Source: Chryseobacterium sp. FH2 (GTDB lineage: Bacteria > Bacteroidota > Bacteroidia > Flavobacteriales > Weeksellaceae). Taken from it: a stretch of DNA of 64,000 nucleotides. Where the stretch lies: contig NZ_LFNE01000008.1 of NCBI RefSeq assembly GCF_001045455.1, positions 1-64,000 of the forward strand. Direction: 5' to 3'. This document shows positions 15,304-24,636 of the stretch, piece after piece. Every line of letters starts with the position of its first letter. The stretch's first letter is position 1. The notes beneath the pieces are model-generated. The model was not told where the DNA came from and made no database searches. It saw only the letters and a list, made by a program, of their open reading frames with translations. The position numbers were made by a program, and so were the translations under genes.

Positions 15304-17751
15304 TTGCAATATGCTCAAATTGTTTTACCGTTAAATTTAAAAGGTTCTTTTACATACAGGGTTCCGGAAGAATTGATGCCTGAAATTCAGATGGGGATGA
15401 GGGTTTTAGTTCCATTTGGCGGAAAGAAAATTTATACGGGAATTGTTTTTGAACTTCATGACAATATTCCGGAAAATTTTGTTGCGAAAGAAGTAATCAG
15501 TATTTTGGATGATAAACCCATCGTTCCGCAAGAGCAGATTAACTTCTGGAATTGGCTTTCCGACTATTATTTGTGTGGTTTGGGGGAAATTTACCGTTTT
15601 GCGTTTCCGTCTTCCTTAAAACTGGAAAGTGAAACGTATTTGAAATTAAAGCCTAATGTAACAATCGATTTTGAAAACCTGGATGTCAACGAAATGTATC
15701 TTGTTCAGGCTCTGGAAATTCGGCAGTTGATTAACCTTACAGATATTGAAGCTTTCATTCCCAAAAAAGATATTATCAAAACTATTAATTCATTAATTGA
15801 CTTACAGTATATTGAAATTGATGAAAAAATTGCTGAGAAATATAAAGCAAAAGAGGTGGCTTATGTAAAGATTAATGATAAAGTTTTAAACAATCAAAAT
15901 CTTACAGAGATTCTTTTAAAATTAAATAAAGCCCCAAAACAGAAAGATCTTTTTCTTCATATTTTAGAAAAACAGACGGAAAATCCCGACTTACATCTAA
16001 AAAAGTCAGATTTGTTTGAAGATGGATATTTTGCAGGTTCACATTTTAAATCTTTAGCAGATAAAAATCTTGTTGAAGAATATTACATGCAAAAAGACAG
16101 AATTGAAAGTTATAATGGCGATATTGAAAGGATAGAAGAACTTTCTGAAGCTCAAAAAATTGCAAAAAAAGAAGTGGATGAAGCTTTTAAAGAAGGACAA
16201 AATGTCCTGATTCACGGGGTAACTTCATCCGGAAAAACGCACATTTATTTAGAGAAGATCGAGGAATGTATCAAAGGCGATAAAAATGTACTTTTTTTAC
16301 TTCCTGAAATTTCGTTGACAAAACAAATTACCCAAAGACTGGAAAAAAAATATGGTAGGCAGCTTGGTTTTTATCATCAGAAGCTGACTGATTTTGAGCG
16401 AGTGGAAGTTTGGAGAAGAATCAGGCAAAATGACATAAAGATCCTCATTGCAACTCGTAATGCTTTGTTTTTACCTTTCCGGAATTTAGGATTAATTATT
16501 GTGGATGAGGAGCATGATTCTGCTTACAGGCCAAGGGAAGTTTCACCTTATTTTAATGCGAAAGATTCTGCGTTAGTTTTAGGTGGTTTTTATGATGCTA
16601 AAGTGATTTTAGGTTCTGCAACACCTTCTGTTGAAAGCTATTATAATGCGAGAAAAGGAAGAATAAAATACATTTTCCTTGAAGAACGTTTTGGTAATGT
16701 AAAATTGCCGGAATATGAGTTGATTAATTTTAAAGAAGCTCAGGATTCCAAAAAAGTTTCCGGAAATTTTTCTTTAAAATTAATTGATGAAATCAAAAAA
16801 AATTTAGACGAAAAAAATCAGGTAATTGTTCTTCACAACCGCCGTGGCTATGCCAATGTAATTGAATGTGAGACTTGTGGATATGTAAATTACTGTTCCA
16901 ATTGTGATGTTGTAATGACGTATCATAAGGCGGCCAACGAAATGAAATGCCATTATTGTGGTCAAAGAGCTTCCAAACCCAGAACGTGCCCAAAATGTCA
17001 TTCTGAAAACCTGAATGAAAGAGGAGTTGGAGTTGAGCAAATTCATGAGGAAGTTTCAAAATTATTTCCCGATAGTGAGGTTGACAGGATGGATGTAGAC
17101 TCTATGCGAAAGAAATTTGCCTACGAAAAATTATATGAAAAAATAGAGGATAGGGAAACGGATATTATTGTCGGAACTCAAATGATTTCCAAAGGGTTAG
17201 ACTTTGATTATATTGAATTGGTTGCTATTCCAAAAGCGGATTCTATGCTGTATGTTCAGGATTTCAGAGCGGAAGAAAGAGCATATCAGTTGATTACTCA
17301 GGTTTCCGGAAGAGCGGGGAGGGTTTCGGGAAAAGGAAGAATTTTAATTCAGACTTTTAACCCTGATCATTCCGTTTTTCAGCTGATTAAAATGAATGAT
17401 CCTGCAAAAGTTTACAAATATATTCTCACTGAGAGACAAAAATTTCATTATCCTCCTTTTACGAAATTAATCATGATCGAAATGAAACACAGAAAAGAAG
17501 ACAAAGTAAATCGGGCTTCCCAGTTTTTGGGCTCGGTTTTAAGAAAATATCTTCCTGAAGATTGTGTTTTAGGGCCCGAAAAAGGCCAGATTGCCAGGCT
17601 TAATAATTTATATCAGTTTCAGATTATGCTTAAACTTCCACGGGGTAAAAAGTATGAGGAATATAAGAAGCTGGTTTTAATAAGTCTAAAAGAATTTGAC
17701 GAAATTACTGCTTATCAAAGTATTAAAAAAGACATTTTTGTTGATTTTTAA
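15304..17751 (+). CDS. priA: Primosomal protein N', replication restart helicase PriA
   Basis: PriA reloads DnaB at stalled forks by unwinding forked DNA in the 3'-5' direction. The 815-residue protein has the N-terminal 3'BD ('QYAQIVLPLNLKGSFTYRVP'). Walker A is at about residue 305 (GVTSSGKT) and the Walker B-like DEEH near 400. The zinc-binding insertion at about 521-568 has eight cysteines in CxxC pairs ('CETCGYVNYCSNCD', 'CHYCGQ', 'CPKCH'). The motif 'QMISKGLDFD' and 'QVSGRAGR' follow. The start is TTG at 15304; the family's conserved N-terminus begins right there and no nearer in-frame ATG fits. It is the first housekeeping gene beyond the Rhs island. Confidence 0.95.
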   Translation: MQYAQIVLPLNLKGSFTYRVPEELMPEIQMGMRVLVPFGGKKIYTGIVFELHDNIPENFVAKEVISILDDKPIVPQEQINFWNWLSDYYLCGLGEIYRFAFPSSLKLESETYLKLKPNVTIDFENLDVNEMYLVQALEIRQLINLTDIEAFIPKKDIIKTINSLIDLQYIEIDEKIAEKYKAKEVAYVKINDKVLNNQNLTEILLKLNKAPKQKDLFLHILEKQTENPDLHLKKSDLFEDGYFAGSHFKSLADKNLVEEYYMQKDRIESYNGDIERIEELSEAQKIAKKEVDEAFKEGQNVLIHGVTSSGKTHIYLEKIEECIKGDKNVLFLLPEISLTKQITQRLEKKYGRQLGFYHQKLTDFERVEVWRRIRQNDIKILIATRNALFLPFRNLGLIIVDEEHDSAYRPREVSPYFNAKDSALVLGGFYDAKVILGSATPSVESYYNARKGRIKYIFLEERFGNVKLPEYELINFKEAQDSKKVSGNFSLKLIDEIKKNLDEKNQVIVLHNRRGYANVIECETCGYVNYCSNCDVVMTYHKAANEMKCHYCGQRASKPRTCPKCHSENLNERGVGVEQIHEEVSKLFPDSEVDRMDVDSMRKKFAYEKLYEKIEDRETDIIVGTQMISKGLDFDYIELVAIPKADSMLYVQDFRAEERAYQLITQVSGRAGRVSGKGRILIQTFNPDHSVFQLIKMNDPAKVYKYILTERQKFHYPPFTKLIMIEMKHRKEDKVNRASQFLGSVLRKYLPEDCVLGPEKGQIARLNNLYQFQIMLKLPRGKKYEEYKKLVLISLKEFDEITAYQSIKKDIFVDF

Positions 17752-17789
17752 CAATTTTTAACAAACTTTATAGGGTTTTATAACAATGC

Positions 17790-17824
17790 TTTGAACCTAC
17801 TTATAGCAATATTTTCTACATTTG
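17790..17824 (+). promoter_or_regulatory. Promoter of dacB (TTTG / TACATTTG)
   Basis: A TTTG at 17790-17793 and a TACATTTG at 17817-17824 fit the Bacteroidetes sigma-ABfr pattern of a -33 TTTG-like element and -7 TAnnTTTG. The dacB ATG lies about 86 nt downstream. Confidence 0.55.
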
Positions 17825-17909
17825 ACCGTTGATTATATGTTTGGTGCTTTAACTATTGATTTAACCAATTGATTTTTAAGGTATCAAAATATAACAAAAT
17901 GAAAAATAG

Positions 17910-19382
17910 ATGGTAAATTTCAGAAAGTATATTTCAAGCGTTGCGGTACTGGCTTCAGGATTTTTTCTTGCCCAGTCTACTGTTTCTACAGTTCTATATT
18001 CTCAGGCTTACGACAATCAAAAGAGCAGTTTAAACTTACCTTCTCCCATCACATCGATGGTAGAAAAAACTATTTTGTCGGCTAAAGAACTTGTAGACAT
18101 CAATGTAAACACAATGATGGCGGATCCTGTGCTGAAAAACGCAAATTGGGGATTCGTAGTGTATGATCCGAAAACAAAGAAAGTAATTTCTTCGTATAAC
18201 GAAAATACTCCCTTGGTTCCTGCTTCTACAACGAAATTATTGACTACCGAAACAGCAATGAACCTGTTAGGTGAAAATTATCGTTGGATGACTCAGCTGG
18301 AATACTCAGGAAGTATCGATGAAAATGGAGTTTTAAACGGAAATCTGTATATTGTAGGAAGCGGCGATCCCTCTTTGGGTACAAATAAGGCAGGAGCATC
18401 ACCATACAGAGATATCGTTTCAGACTTCATAAGCGGAATTTCTCGTGAGGGAATCAAAAAGGTAAATGGTGATATTATAATTCAGACAGCGCTTTTCAAA
18501 GGTAATATTTCGAAGCTTCCGGAAAATGTTGTTTGGTTGGAAAACAATAATTATTATTTACCGGTTGGTACAACGCATGAGATAAATCCAGCTAATGAAA
18601 AACTGATTGTAAAAAAAGGAAGCAGTTTCTCAGCAGAAAAGAAGTATTTTTACGTTTCTCCTTACAATAACCAGATGGTATATGCCGATAAATATGACGG
18701 AGCAGGAGTTTTAACTACAAAATTGCCCGATGCGCCTGCTTTTTTAGCTAATACTTTCAGAACAACTTTGGTAAAGAGCGGAGTAGCAGTTACAGGAAAA
18801 GTAACACCCAGAACTACGGATGCCACTCCTGAAACCAGAAAATTGGTTTCAGCGTATAAGTCTCCTACTTTAGGGGATATTATTTATTATACCAATCAGC
18901 ACAGTGATAACTCTTTAGCAGAATCTTTGCTAAAAACTGTAGGGTTTCAAAGTCTGGGAGACCAAACATCTGAATCTGGTAGAAAGGTCGTAACTGAGCA
19001 CCTGAAAAATCAGGGTTTTGATATGATTGGTTTAAATTATATGGACGGAAGCGGGCTTTCAAGAAGTAATAATGTGACTCCAATTTCTCAGGCTAAGTTT
19101 TTAACGGCTCTGATGGATGAAAAATATTACAAAACATATTTTAGTTCACTACCGGTAGGCGGACAGTCCGGAACCTTAAAAAGAATGTTTATCGGAACAG
19201 GAAACGGGCAGGTTTTTGCTAAAACAGGAACTTTAAATAAAGTGAAAACTTTAGCAGGGTATATGAAAACAAACTCAGGGAAAACATTAGTTTTTTCTTT
19301 GATGGTTAATAATTATGCAGGTTCTGTAGATATGGTGAAGAAGAGAATGGAAAAAATTCTCGAGCCGGCTTTAGACCTTTAG
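17910..19382 (+). CDS. dacB: D-alanyl-D-alanine carboxypeptidase/endopeptidase (PBP4, DacB)
   Basis: A 490-residue class C penicillin-binding protein of the S13 family, exported to the periplasm where it trims D-Ala-D-Ala and cuts peptide cross-links. A signal peptide covers residues 1-23 (ending FFLAQ). The catalytic SxxK is in 'PASTTKLLT' near residue 105, SxN in 'HSDNSLAES' near 331, and KTG in 'AKTGTLNK' near 437. The long insertion between SxxK and SxN typical of PBP4 is present ('GSGDPSLGT'). It stands alone behind its own promoter and is closed by a hairpin at 19401-19436. Confidence 0.92.
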   Translation: MVNFRKYISSVAVLASGFFLAQSTVSTVLYSQAYDNQKSSLNLPSPITSMVEKTILSAKELVDINVNTMMADPVLKNANWGFVVYDPKTKKVISSYNENTPLVPASTTKLLTTETAMNLLGENYRWMTQLEYSGSIDENGVLNGNLYIVGSGDPSLGTNKAGASPYRDIVSDFISGISREGIKKVNGDIIIQTALFKGNISKLPENVVWLENNNYYLPVGTTHEINPANEKLIVKKGSSFSAEKKYFYVSPYNNQMVYADKYDGAGVLTTKLPDAPAFLANTFRTTLVKSGVAVTGKVTPRTTDATPETRKLVSAYKSPTLGDIIYYTNQHSDNSLAESLLKTVGFQSLGDQTSESGRKVVTEHLKNQGFDMIGLNYMDGSGLSRSNNVTPISQAKFLTALMDEKYYKTYFSSLPVGGQSGTLKRMFIGTGNGQVFAKTGTLNKVKTLAGYMKTNSGKTLVFSLMVNNYAGSVDMVKKRMEKILEPALDL

Positions 19383-19400
19383 AAATTTATTTAATATTAT

Positions 19401-19436
19401 AAAAACCTTTTAATCAATGATTAGAAGGTTTTTTTT
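19401..19436. terminator. Terminator after dacB
   Basis: AACCTTTTAATCA and TGATTAGAAGGTT form a 13-bp stem with one wobble pair, followed by a run of T. The downstream promoter of the peptidase gene begins immediately at its T-run. Confidence 0.8.
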
Positions 19437-19443
19437 ATCTTTG
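19436..19443 (+). promoter_or_regulatory. -7 box TATCTTTG of the M1 peptidase gene
   Basis: TATCTTTG matches TAnnTTTG exactly and lies 20 nt before the ATG at 19463, giving a short leader. Confidence 0.5.
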
Positions 19444-19462
19444 ATTATACAATATTCTGAAT

Positions 19463-21394
19463 ATGAGAAAATTCTACTTTTTAGTTTTGTCCGTTTTAGT
19501 TTTTCATCAGCTTTATTCTCAGAATGAAAATCTTGAAAGAAAAGGAATGATTGCAAAAGAAATGAAATCTTTTGCCAATAAAATGACAACTTATAATGTC
19601 AATCCTAATACACTAAATTACGATTTGCAGTACCAAAGGATGGATGTAAGTTTAGATCCTGCTGTTTATAATATTTCAGGTTCGGTGACTTCCCACTTCA
19701 AGCCAAATCAGAGTATGAGCAGTATTTACTTTGATTTGGCTAATACTCTCACCGTTTCTCAGGTTCAGTATCACGGAACAAATCTTGCCTTTCAACAGCT
19801 TTCTACAAAAGAAGTGAAAATTGATTTTCCGGCTTCTCTTCCTGCAAATGTCTTGGACTCCGTGACAATAAATTATTCCGGACCGCCTGCTACAAATAAT
19901 GATGCTTTTTCGACAGGTTCACAAAACGGGGATTTTATTTTGGCAACTTTAAATGAGCCTTACGGAGCACAAGATTGGTTTCCTACGAAACAAAGCATGA
20001 ATGATAAAATTGACAGGTTTGATTTTAAAATAACGACTCCCAATCAGTACAGTGTTGCCGCAAATGGTAAATTTATGTCAGAAACTCCGCTTCCGGCTAA
20101 TAAAAAGCTGACGTTTTGGAGAACGCAATATCCTATGGCTGCTTATTTGGTTGCATTATCAATTACCAATTTTGTTAAAGTAAATACCACAGTTGGAAAT
20201 CCACCTTTTCCTTTTGTGAATTACGTTTATCCTACAACTTATAATAATGCAACAATTATGTCTAATATTAATTGGACGAATGACATTATGCAGGTTTTTG
20301 AAACGTACTTTGGAACATATCCTTTTAGAAATGAAAAATATGGGCATATGGAATTTCATTACAACGGGGTTTGTATGGAGCATCAGACTATGTCTTCAAT
20401 GAGCGGTTGGGATAAATATGTGATTGCTCATGAGCTGGCACACCAATGGTTTGGAGATAAAGTAACCTGCGGAGGTTGGAATGATATATGGCTGAATGAA
20501 GGTTTTGCAACATTTGGTGAGCATCTGGCCCAGGAAAAATTATTGATGACCAATGCGCAGTTTATGGCTTATTTAGCTAATCAAAAAGATTATATTACCC
20601 AGGTTCCGACAGGAAGTACCTATGTTTCTGATGCGAATTTAGGAAATCAAAGTGCTATTTTCAGTGGCAGATTGTCTTACGCGAAAGGAGCTTATATTTT
20701 AAGAATGATTAAATGGGTTTTGGGTGAAACTGCGTTTTATCAAGCTATTAAGGATTATCATTCAAGACCGGATTTGGCTTATAATTATGCTAAAACTCCT
20801 GATTTCATGGCATCTTTATATCAGTCGACAGGAAAGGACTTTACAGAATTTTTCAATGATTGGGTGTATGGGGAAGGATATCCCACTTATGATATCCGGT
20901 GGACTCAATCACCAACCAATCAAAATCTGACTTTCAAAGTGTCCCAAACGCAGAGCAGTCCTACAGTCAGCTTTTTCGAAATGCCTTTACCTATAAAAGT
21001 AAATGGAACAGGAGGACAGGTTGCTTACCTGACCCTGAATAATACAACAAATAACCAGTATTTTACTGAAACCGTTTCGTTTCCGGTGGCAAATATTCAA
21101 TTTAATTATGAATATCAAATGCTGGAAAGAAATTCTACGGTAACGAAGGACACAACATTGAGTACAGCAGATGTTAGCCTTAATAATTTTGCTTTATATC
21201 CAAATCCTGCTAAGAATGAATTATATTTAAAAGGAATAAATAAACCTACGGATTACACAATTTATTTCACAGATGGAAAATTGGTTCAGAAAGGAAGTTA
21301 TCAGCCTGAAAAACCAATTGACATCCAAAAATTAATTCCGGGAACTTATATTTTTAAAATTAATGATAAGAATATTAAGTTTTTGAAAAGATAA
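19463..21394 (+). CDS. Secreted M1-family aminopeptidase with T9SS sorting domain
   Basis: A 643-residue zinc metallopeptidase. A signal peptide (1-19, ending YSQ) precedes the M1 N-terminal beta domain. The catalytic domain has the exopeptidase-type loop 'GVCMEHQTMSS' near 305, the zinc motif HELAH at about 323-327 and the third ligand in 'NEGFATF' about 19 residues later. The last ~80 residues are a type A T9SS sorting domain ('FALYPNPAKNELYLKG' ... 'GTYIFKINDKN'). It therefore crosses the outer membrane by T9SS and probably digests peptides outside the cell. It is shorter than PepN because the C-terminal helical domain is missing and replaced by the sorting tail. Confidence 0.92.
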   Translation: MRKFYFLVLSVLVFHQLYSQNENLERKGMIAKEMKSFANKMTTYNVNPNTLNYDLQYQRMDVSLDPAVYNISGSVTSHFKPNQSMSSIYFDLANTLTVSQVQYHGTNLAFQQLSTKEVKIDFPASLPANVLDSVTINYSGPPATNNDAFSTGSQNGDFILATLNEPYGAQDWFPTKQSMNDKIDRFDFKITTPNQYSVAANGKFMSETPLPANKKLTFWRTQYPMAAYLVALSITNFVKVNTTVGNPPFPFVNYVYPTTYNNATIMSNINWTNDIMQVFETYFGTYPFRNEKYGHMEFHYNGVCMEHQTMSSMSGWDKYVIAHELAHQWFGDKVTCGGWNDIWLNEGFATFGEHLAQEKLLMTNAQFMAYLANQKDYITQVPTGSTYVSDANLGNQSAIFSGRLSYAKGAYILRMIKWVLGETAFYQAIKDYHSRPDLAYNYAKTPDFMASLYQSTGKDFTEFFNDWVYGEGYPTYDIRWTQSPTNQNLTFKVSQTQSSPTVSFFEMPLPIKVNGTGGQVAYLTLNNTTNNQYFTETVSFPVANIQFNYEYQMLERNSTVTKDTTLSTADVSLNNFALYPNPAKNELYLKGINKPTDYTIYFTDGKLVQKGSYQPEKPIDIQKLIPGTYIFKINDKNIKFLKR

Positions 21395-21397
21395 AAT

Positions 21398-21429
21398 AAA
21401 TCAGGCAGCTCAACTGAGCTGCCTGATTT
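21398..21429. terminator. Bidirectional terminator
   Basis: AAATCAGGCAGCTCA and TGAGCTGCCTGATTT are exact reverse complements with AC between, a very strong stem with A and T flanks. It separates the M1 peptidase gene from minus-strand genes. Confidence 0.85.
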
Positions 21430-21437
21430 ATTAAACG

Positions 21438-21503
21438 TTATAAGATAGGATAGAATGACAACAGTGATCGTTCTGCTGACATAATTGCATAAAGTAATTC
21501 CAT
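21438..21503 (-). CDS. Possible 21-codon small ORF
   Basis: A minus-strand ORF of 21 codons starts MELLYAIMSAER and ends with a hydrophobic stretch FYPIL, lying between the JmjC gene and the strong bidirectional terminator. No clear ribosome binding site is visible, but many genes here lack one. It could be chance. JmjC-type hydroxylases occasionally sit beside short peptide substrates, so it is recorded. Confidence 0.2.
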   Translation of the reverse strand: MELLYAIMSAERSLLSFYPIL

Positions 21504-21541
21504 TTTGAAGCAGTTTTTAATTGTTAATATTATGTAATTTT

Positions 21542-22420
21542 TCAGATTTGGAAACTTTTTTGTCTTTTAATCGCCCGGTTAGCTTTTCTTTTTGCTTTTC
21601 TTACTTTAAAACTGAACCATTTTTCCTTAAATAAATTTCTCATGATATTATCAAAATGCCTGATAAGCACCAGATTTTTAAAGCCTCTCCATTTTTCTAG
21701 AAAACTTGAGGGCAAAGCTCTGACTGATACAGAATACCCTTCAGTCTCATATTGAATGTAATGCCACCATCCGGAAGGTATATAGAGTGTTTCACCGGGG
21801 TTTATAACCGCTTCATAGCCATCTAAATATTTCAGTCCCGGAAATTCTTTATAGTCAGGTTCTTTAATGTTGGCTAAACTGTGAAAATTATAAGGAAGTT
21901 TATACATCAAATCAGACTGTTCCCAAGGAAATAACCAGATTCTTTTAATACCTTGAAATTGTGTAATAAAAACGTGTGACATATCAATATCAACATGATT
22001 TCGCGTAATTGAGCCCTTGCCGCCGAAAAACATAAACGGTAGCCATTTTATAATTTTTCCTTTTGTGACATCGTTATAATAAAGATCATTTTTTAATTCC
22101 GGTTTTATACTTAATAAATTGAATAAAAAAAGTCTGTGTTCAGTAGGAGAGGAAGTTATCAAATCGAGATATTTTGAGAATGTGCTTTGTCCGATAGGTT
22201 TGCTTGCCACTCTGTCTAATGATTCGATTTCACTTCCGTAAATGTTGACTTTATATTCGCCTGCAATTTCTTTAAAATATTCATAGTTCCATTTTGTGAA
22301 AGCGGGACTTTCCGGGTCTACAAAATCTTTTAAAATAACCGGTTTTGCAGGCTTCATGTAAATATGTAAGAAATCTTTGGCTGATATGTTTTTAAGTTTT
22401 TGTACTGGTGATAATCTCAT
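21542..22420 (-). CDS. Cupin-like JmjC-fold oxygenase
   Basis: A 292-residue protein of the Cupin_8/JmjC family, probably an Fe(II)/2-oxoglutarate hydroxylase acting on a protein or peptide side chain. 'NHVDIDMSHVFITQFQGIKR' carries the H142-x-D144 iron ligands, 'IWLFPWEQ' follows, and 'PGETLYIPSGWWHYIQY' supplies the distal H220. The C-terminal 35 residues are Lys/Arg-rich. It is divergent from kbl, with a palindromic operator-like site in the shared upstream region. The substrate is unknown. Confidence 0.8.
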   Translation of the reverse strand: MRLSPVQKLKNISAKDFLHIYMKPAKPVILKDFVDPESPAFTKWNYEYFKEIAGEYKVNIYGSEIESLDRVASKPIGQSTFSKYLDLITSSPTEHRLFLFNLLSIKPELKNDLYYNDVTKGKIIKWLPFMFFGGKGSITRNHVDIDMSHVFITQFQGIKRIWLFPWEQSDLMYKLPYNFHSLANIKEPDYKEFPGLKYLDGYEAVINPGETLYIPSGWWHYIQYETEGYSVSVRALPSSFLEKWRGFKNLVLIRHFDNIMRNLFKEKWFSFKVRKAKRKANRAIKRQKSFQI

Positions 22421-22450
22421 TTTCCTGGATTTAATGTAACAAATATAATG

Positions 22451-22477
22451 ATTAGTCTACTAAAATTATAGACTAAT
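22451..22477. promoter_or_regulatory. Palindromic operator-like site between the JmjC gene and kbl
   Basis: ATTAGTCTA (22451-22459) and TAGACTAAT (22469-22477) are perfect inverted arms around a 9-nt spacer in the divergent promoter region. The same half-site, ATTAGTCTAC, occurs in a similar dyad upstream of cysH (28180). Confidence 0.55.
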
Positions 22478-22582
22478 AACGGAAAATAGTATGATTTTAT
22501 TTAAACATGTAGAATAAAAATCATAAAAGTATATACTTTACCGCCTTTTTACTAAATTAGCGCATCTAAAAAATTACTTAAA

Positions 22583-23779
22583 ATGATCTCTAAAAAGTAT
22601 CTTGAAAATTTACAGAACGAACTTCAAAATATTGAGAACGACGGGCTTTACAAAAGAGAAAGAATTATTACTTCTCAGCAAAGTGCAGAAATAGAAGCCA
22701 ATGGAAAAAAACTTTTAAATTTTTGTGCCAACAATTATTTGGGATTATCAAACAATCCGGAAGTGATGAAAGCTTCTCAGGATATGATAGAGTCTCATGG
22801 TTATGGAATGTCTTCTGTTCGTTTTATCTGTGGAACTCAGGATATTCACAAGCAACTGGAAGAAAAGATTGCTGAATTTTTAGGTCTTGAAGATACTATT
22901 CTTTATGCAGCATGTTTTGACGCAAACGGGGGCGTTTTTGAACCTTTGTTTACCGAAGAAGATGCTATCATTTCTGATGAATTAAATCATGCTTCAATTA
23001 TTGATGGTGTTCGTCTTTGTAAAGCAGCAAGATACCGTTACAAAAATAATAATATGGAAGATTTGGAAGCACAGCTGATTGCGGCTTCTGAAAAAAATCA
23101 CCGTTTCAAAATTATTGTGACAGATGGAGTTTTCTCAATGGACGGAATCGTTGCAGACCTGAAAGGAGTTTGTGATTTAGCGGATAAATATGATGCTTTG
23201 GTGATGGTTGACGATTCTCACGCAACTGGTTTCATCGGAAAAACAGGGCGTGGAACTCACGAAGCAAACGGAGTGATGGGAAGAGTAGACATCATAACTT
23301 CTACATTAGGTAAAGCTCTTGGTGGTGCGTTGGGAGGATTTACTTCCGGTAAAAAAGAGATCATTGATATGCTGAGACAGCGTTCTCGTCCGTATTTATT
23401 TTCAAATTCACTAGCTCCGGGAATAGTAGGGGCAGCTTTGAAAGTATTGGATATGATTTCTGAAGACACTTCTCTTCGTGATAAAGTAATGGAAAATGCA
23501 GAATATTTCAGAACTGAAATGAAGGCTAAAGGATTTGATATTCCTGATGGGGATGCTGCTATCGTTCCGGTAATGCTTTACGATGCTCCTTTAGCTCAAA
23601 AAATGGCGGAAAAGCTTATGGATGAAGGAATCTATGTAATTGGCTTCTTTTATCCGGTTGTTCCGAAAGGAAAGGCAAGAATCAGGGTTCAGCTTTCTGC
23701 AGCACATACAAGAGAACATTTGGATAAAGCTATTGTTGCTTTTGAAAAAGTAGGAAAAGAGCTTGGTGTGATTTCTTAA
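22583..23779 (+). CDS. kbl: Glycine C-acetyltransferase (2-amino-3-ketobutyrate CoA ligase)
   Basis: A 398-residue alpha-oxoamine synthase that interconverts 2-amino-3-ketobutyrate plus CoA with glycine plus acetyl-CoA in threonine breakdown. It is PLP-dependent: '[14 protein letters not shown]', '[11 protein letters not shown]' and the Schiff-base lysine K244 in '[13 protein letters not shown]' are all present. Length and sequence match Kbl better than BioF or HemA, though I separate these by overall similarity only. No tdh neighbours it. The promoter has a near-consensus TAAATTAG about 30 nt upstream. Confidence 0.88.
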   Translation: MISKKYLENLQNELQNIENDGLYKRERIITSQQSAEIEANGKKLLNFCANNYLGLSNNPEVMKASQDMIESHGYGMSSVRFICGTQDIHKQLEEKIAEFLGLEDTILYAACFDANGGVFEPLFTEEDAIISDELNHASIIDGVRLCKAARYRYKNNNMEDLEAQLIAASEKNHRFKIIVTDGVFSMDGIVADLKGVCDLADKYDALVMVDDSHATGFIGKTGRGTHEANGVMGRVDIITSTLGKALGGALGGFTSGKKEIIDMLRQRSRPYLFSNSLAPGIVGAALKVLDMISEDTSLRDKVMENAEYFRTEMKAKGFDIPDGDAAIVPVMLYDAPLAQKMAEKLMDEGIYVIGFFYPVVPKGKARIRVQLSAAHTREHLDKAIVAFEKVGKELGVIS

Positions 23780-23806
23780 TCGATTATAATTTAAATTAAT
23801 ATTGAG

Positions 23807-23917
23807 ATGCTTCGACAGGCTCACCAGGACACCGCTAATACTACTATTTTAATTATGAACATTTTTTTAATTAAAACAAATTGATTTAAAAGTGTTCTGG
23901 TGAGCCTGTCGAAGCAT
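23807..23917. repeat. Long inverted repeat between kbl and hemJ
   Basis: The 26-bp arms at 23807-23832 and 23892-23917 (inner sequence GCTTCGACAGGCTCACC and its reverse complement) differ at one position and enclose a 59-nt AT-rich loop. The GC-rich arms contrast with the flanks. This looks like a pair of REP-type elements rather than a simple terminator, though the RNA could fold and stop transcription of kbl. Confidence 0.75.
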
Positions 23918-23980
23918 TTTTTATATAAACTTATATTTTCCTTATTAAAGTATTTTATTTTTAAAGAATGTATAAAAACT

Positions 23981-23988
23981 TATCTTTG
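23981..23988 (+). promoter_or_regulatory. -7 box TATCTTTG of hemJ
   Basis: An exact TAnnTTTG match 18 nt before the hemJ ATG, just downstream of the inverted repeat. Confidence 0.5.
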
Positions 23989-24005
23989 CACATAATTTTT
24001 TCTGA

Positions 24006-24554
24006 ATGCTTTACACGATAATAAAAGCTTTACACATTATCTTCATGGTAAGCTATTTTGCGGGAATTTTTTATCTCGTGAGAATTTTTGTTTACTATAA
24101 AGATACTGACGGTTTTGCTGAAGAAAAAAAGAAGATTTTACGGGAGCAATATATATTCATGGCGAGAAGGCTGTGGAATATCATTACAGTTCCCGCAGGA
24201 ATTATTATGGCGGTTTGTGGATTGATCATGATTTTTTTGAATACCGGATTAATGAAAATGCCTTGGTTTCATTTGAAACTTACTTTCCTTATCGGTTTGG
24301 CCATGTACCATTACTGGTGCTGGAAAAAAGTTTTACAATTAAAAAAACTCAACGGAAGTACTCTTGAAGTGTCCAATATCAAACTGAGACAAGCAAACGA
24401 AATTGCAACCTTCATTTTGTTTCTTGTTGTATTTACGGTGATTTTAAAATCTTCGGTAATTGAATATTGGTGGCAATTAATCACAGGATTTTTCGTTTTG
24501 GTATTTTTAATCATGATGACCGTGAGATTGGTTAATAAAAATAAAAGAAAATAA
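24006..24554 (+). CDS. hemJ: Protoporphyrinogen oxidase HemJ
   Basis: A 182-residue membrane protein of the HemJ/UPF0093 family, which oxidises protoporphyrinogen IX to protoporphyrin IX in heme synthesis. Four or five hydrophobic helices are visible. Family landmarks are His10 in 'KALHIIFMVSYFAG', 'FYLVRIFVYY', 'RRLWNIITVPAG' and 'PWFHLKLTFLIGL..YHYWCW'. It has its own promoter and is followed by an intergenic repeat, so it is probably monocistronic. Confidence 0.88.
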   Translation: MLYTIIKALHIIFMVSYFAGIFYLVRIFVYYKDTDGFAEEKKKILREQYIFMARRLWNIITVPAGIIMAVCGLIMIFLNTGLMKMPWFHLKLTFLIGLAMYHYWCWKKVLQLKKLNGSTLEVSNIKLRQANEIATFILFLVVFTVILKSSVIEYWWQLITGFFVLVFLIMMTVRLVNKNKRK

Positions 24555-24556
24555 TA

Positions 24557-24625
24557 AAAAGCTTCAGCTAAAAACTATATGCAGTAAACTCAGCCTACTG
24601 CTTATTGCCTATAGCTTGCAGCACA
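24557..24625. repeat. Intergenic repeat, inverted copy at 29869-29905
   Basis: The segment CTCAGCCTACTGCTTATTG near 24590 is the reverse complement of CAATAAGCAGTAGGCTGAG at about 29885, and AGCTTC/GCTTTAGGCTAAAAAC stretches match around it. This low-complexity intergenic filler therefore exists in at least two copies in the window, in opposite orientation. Confidence 0.5.
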
Positions 24626-24636
24626 TTAAAAAAACT

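Noticed and set aside
24616..24636. Upstream TTG start for gldF
   Set aside because: It lies in intergenic repeat sequence, and the ATG at 24637 gives the expected N-terminus.
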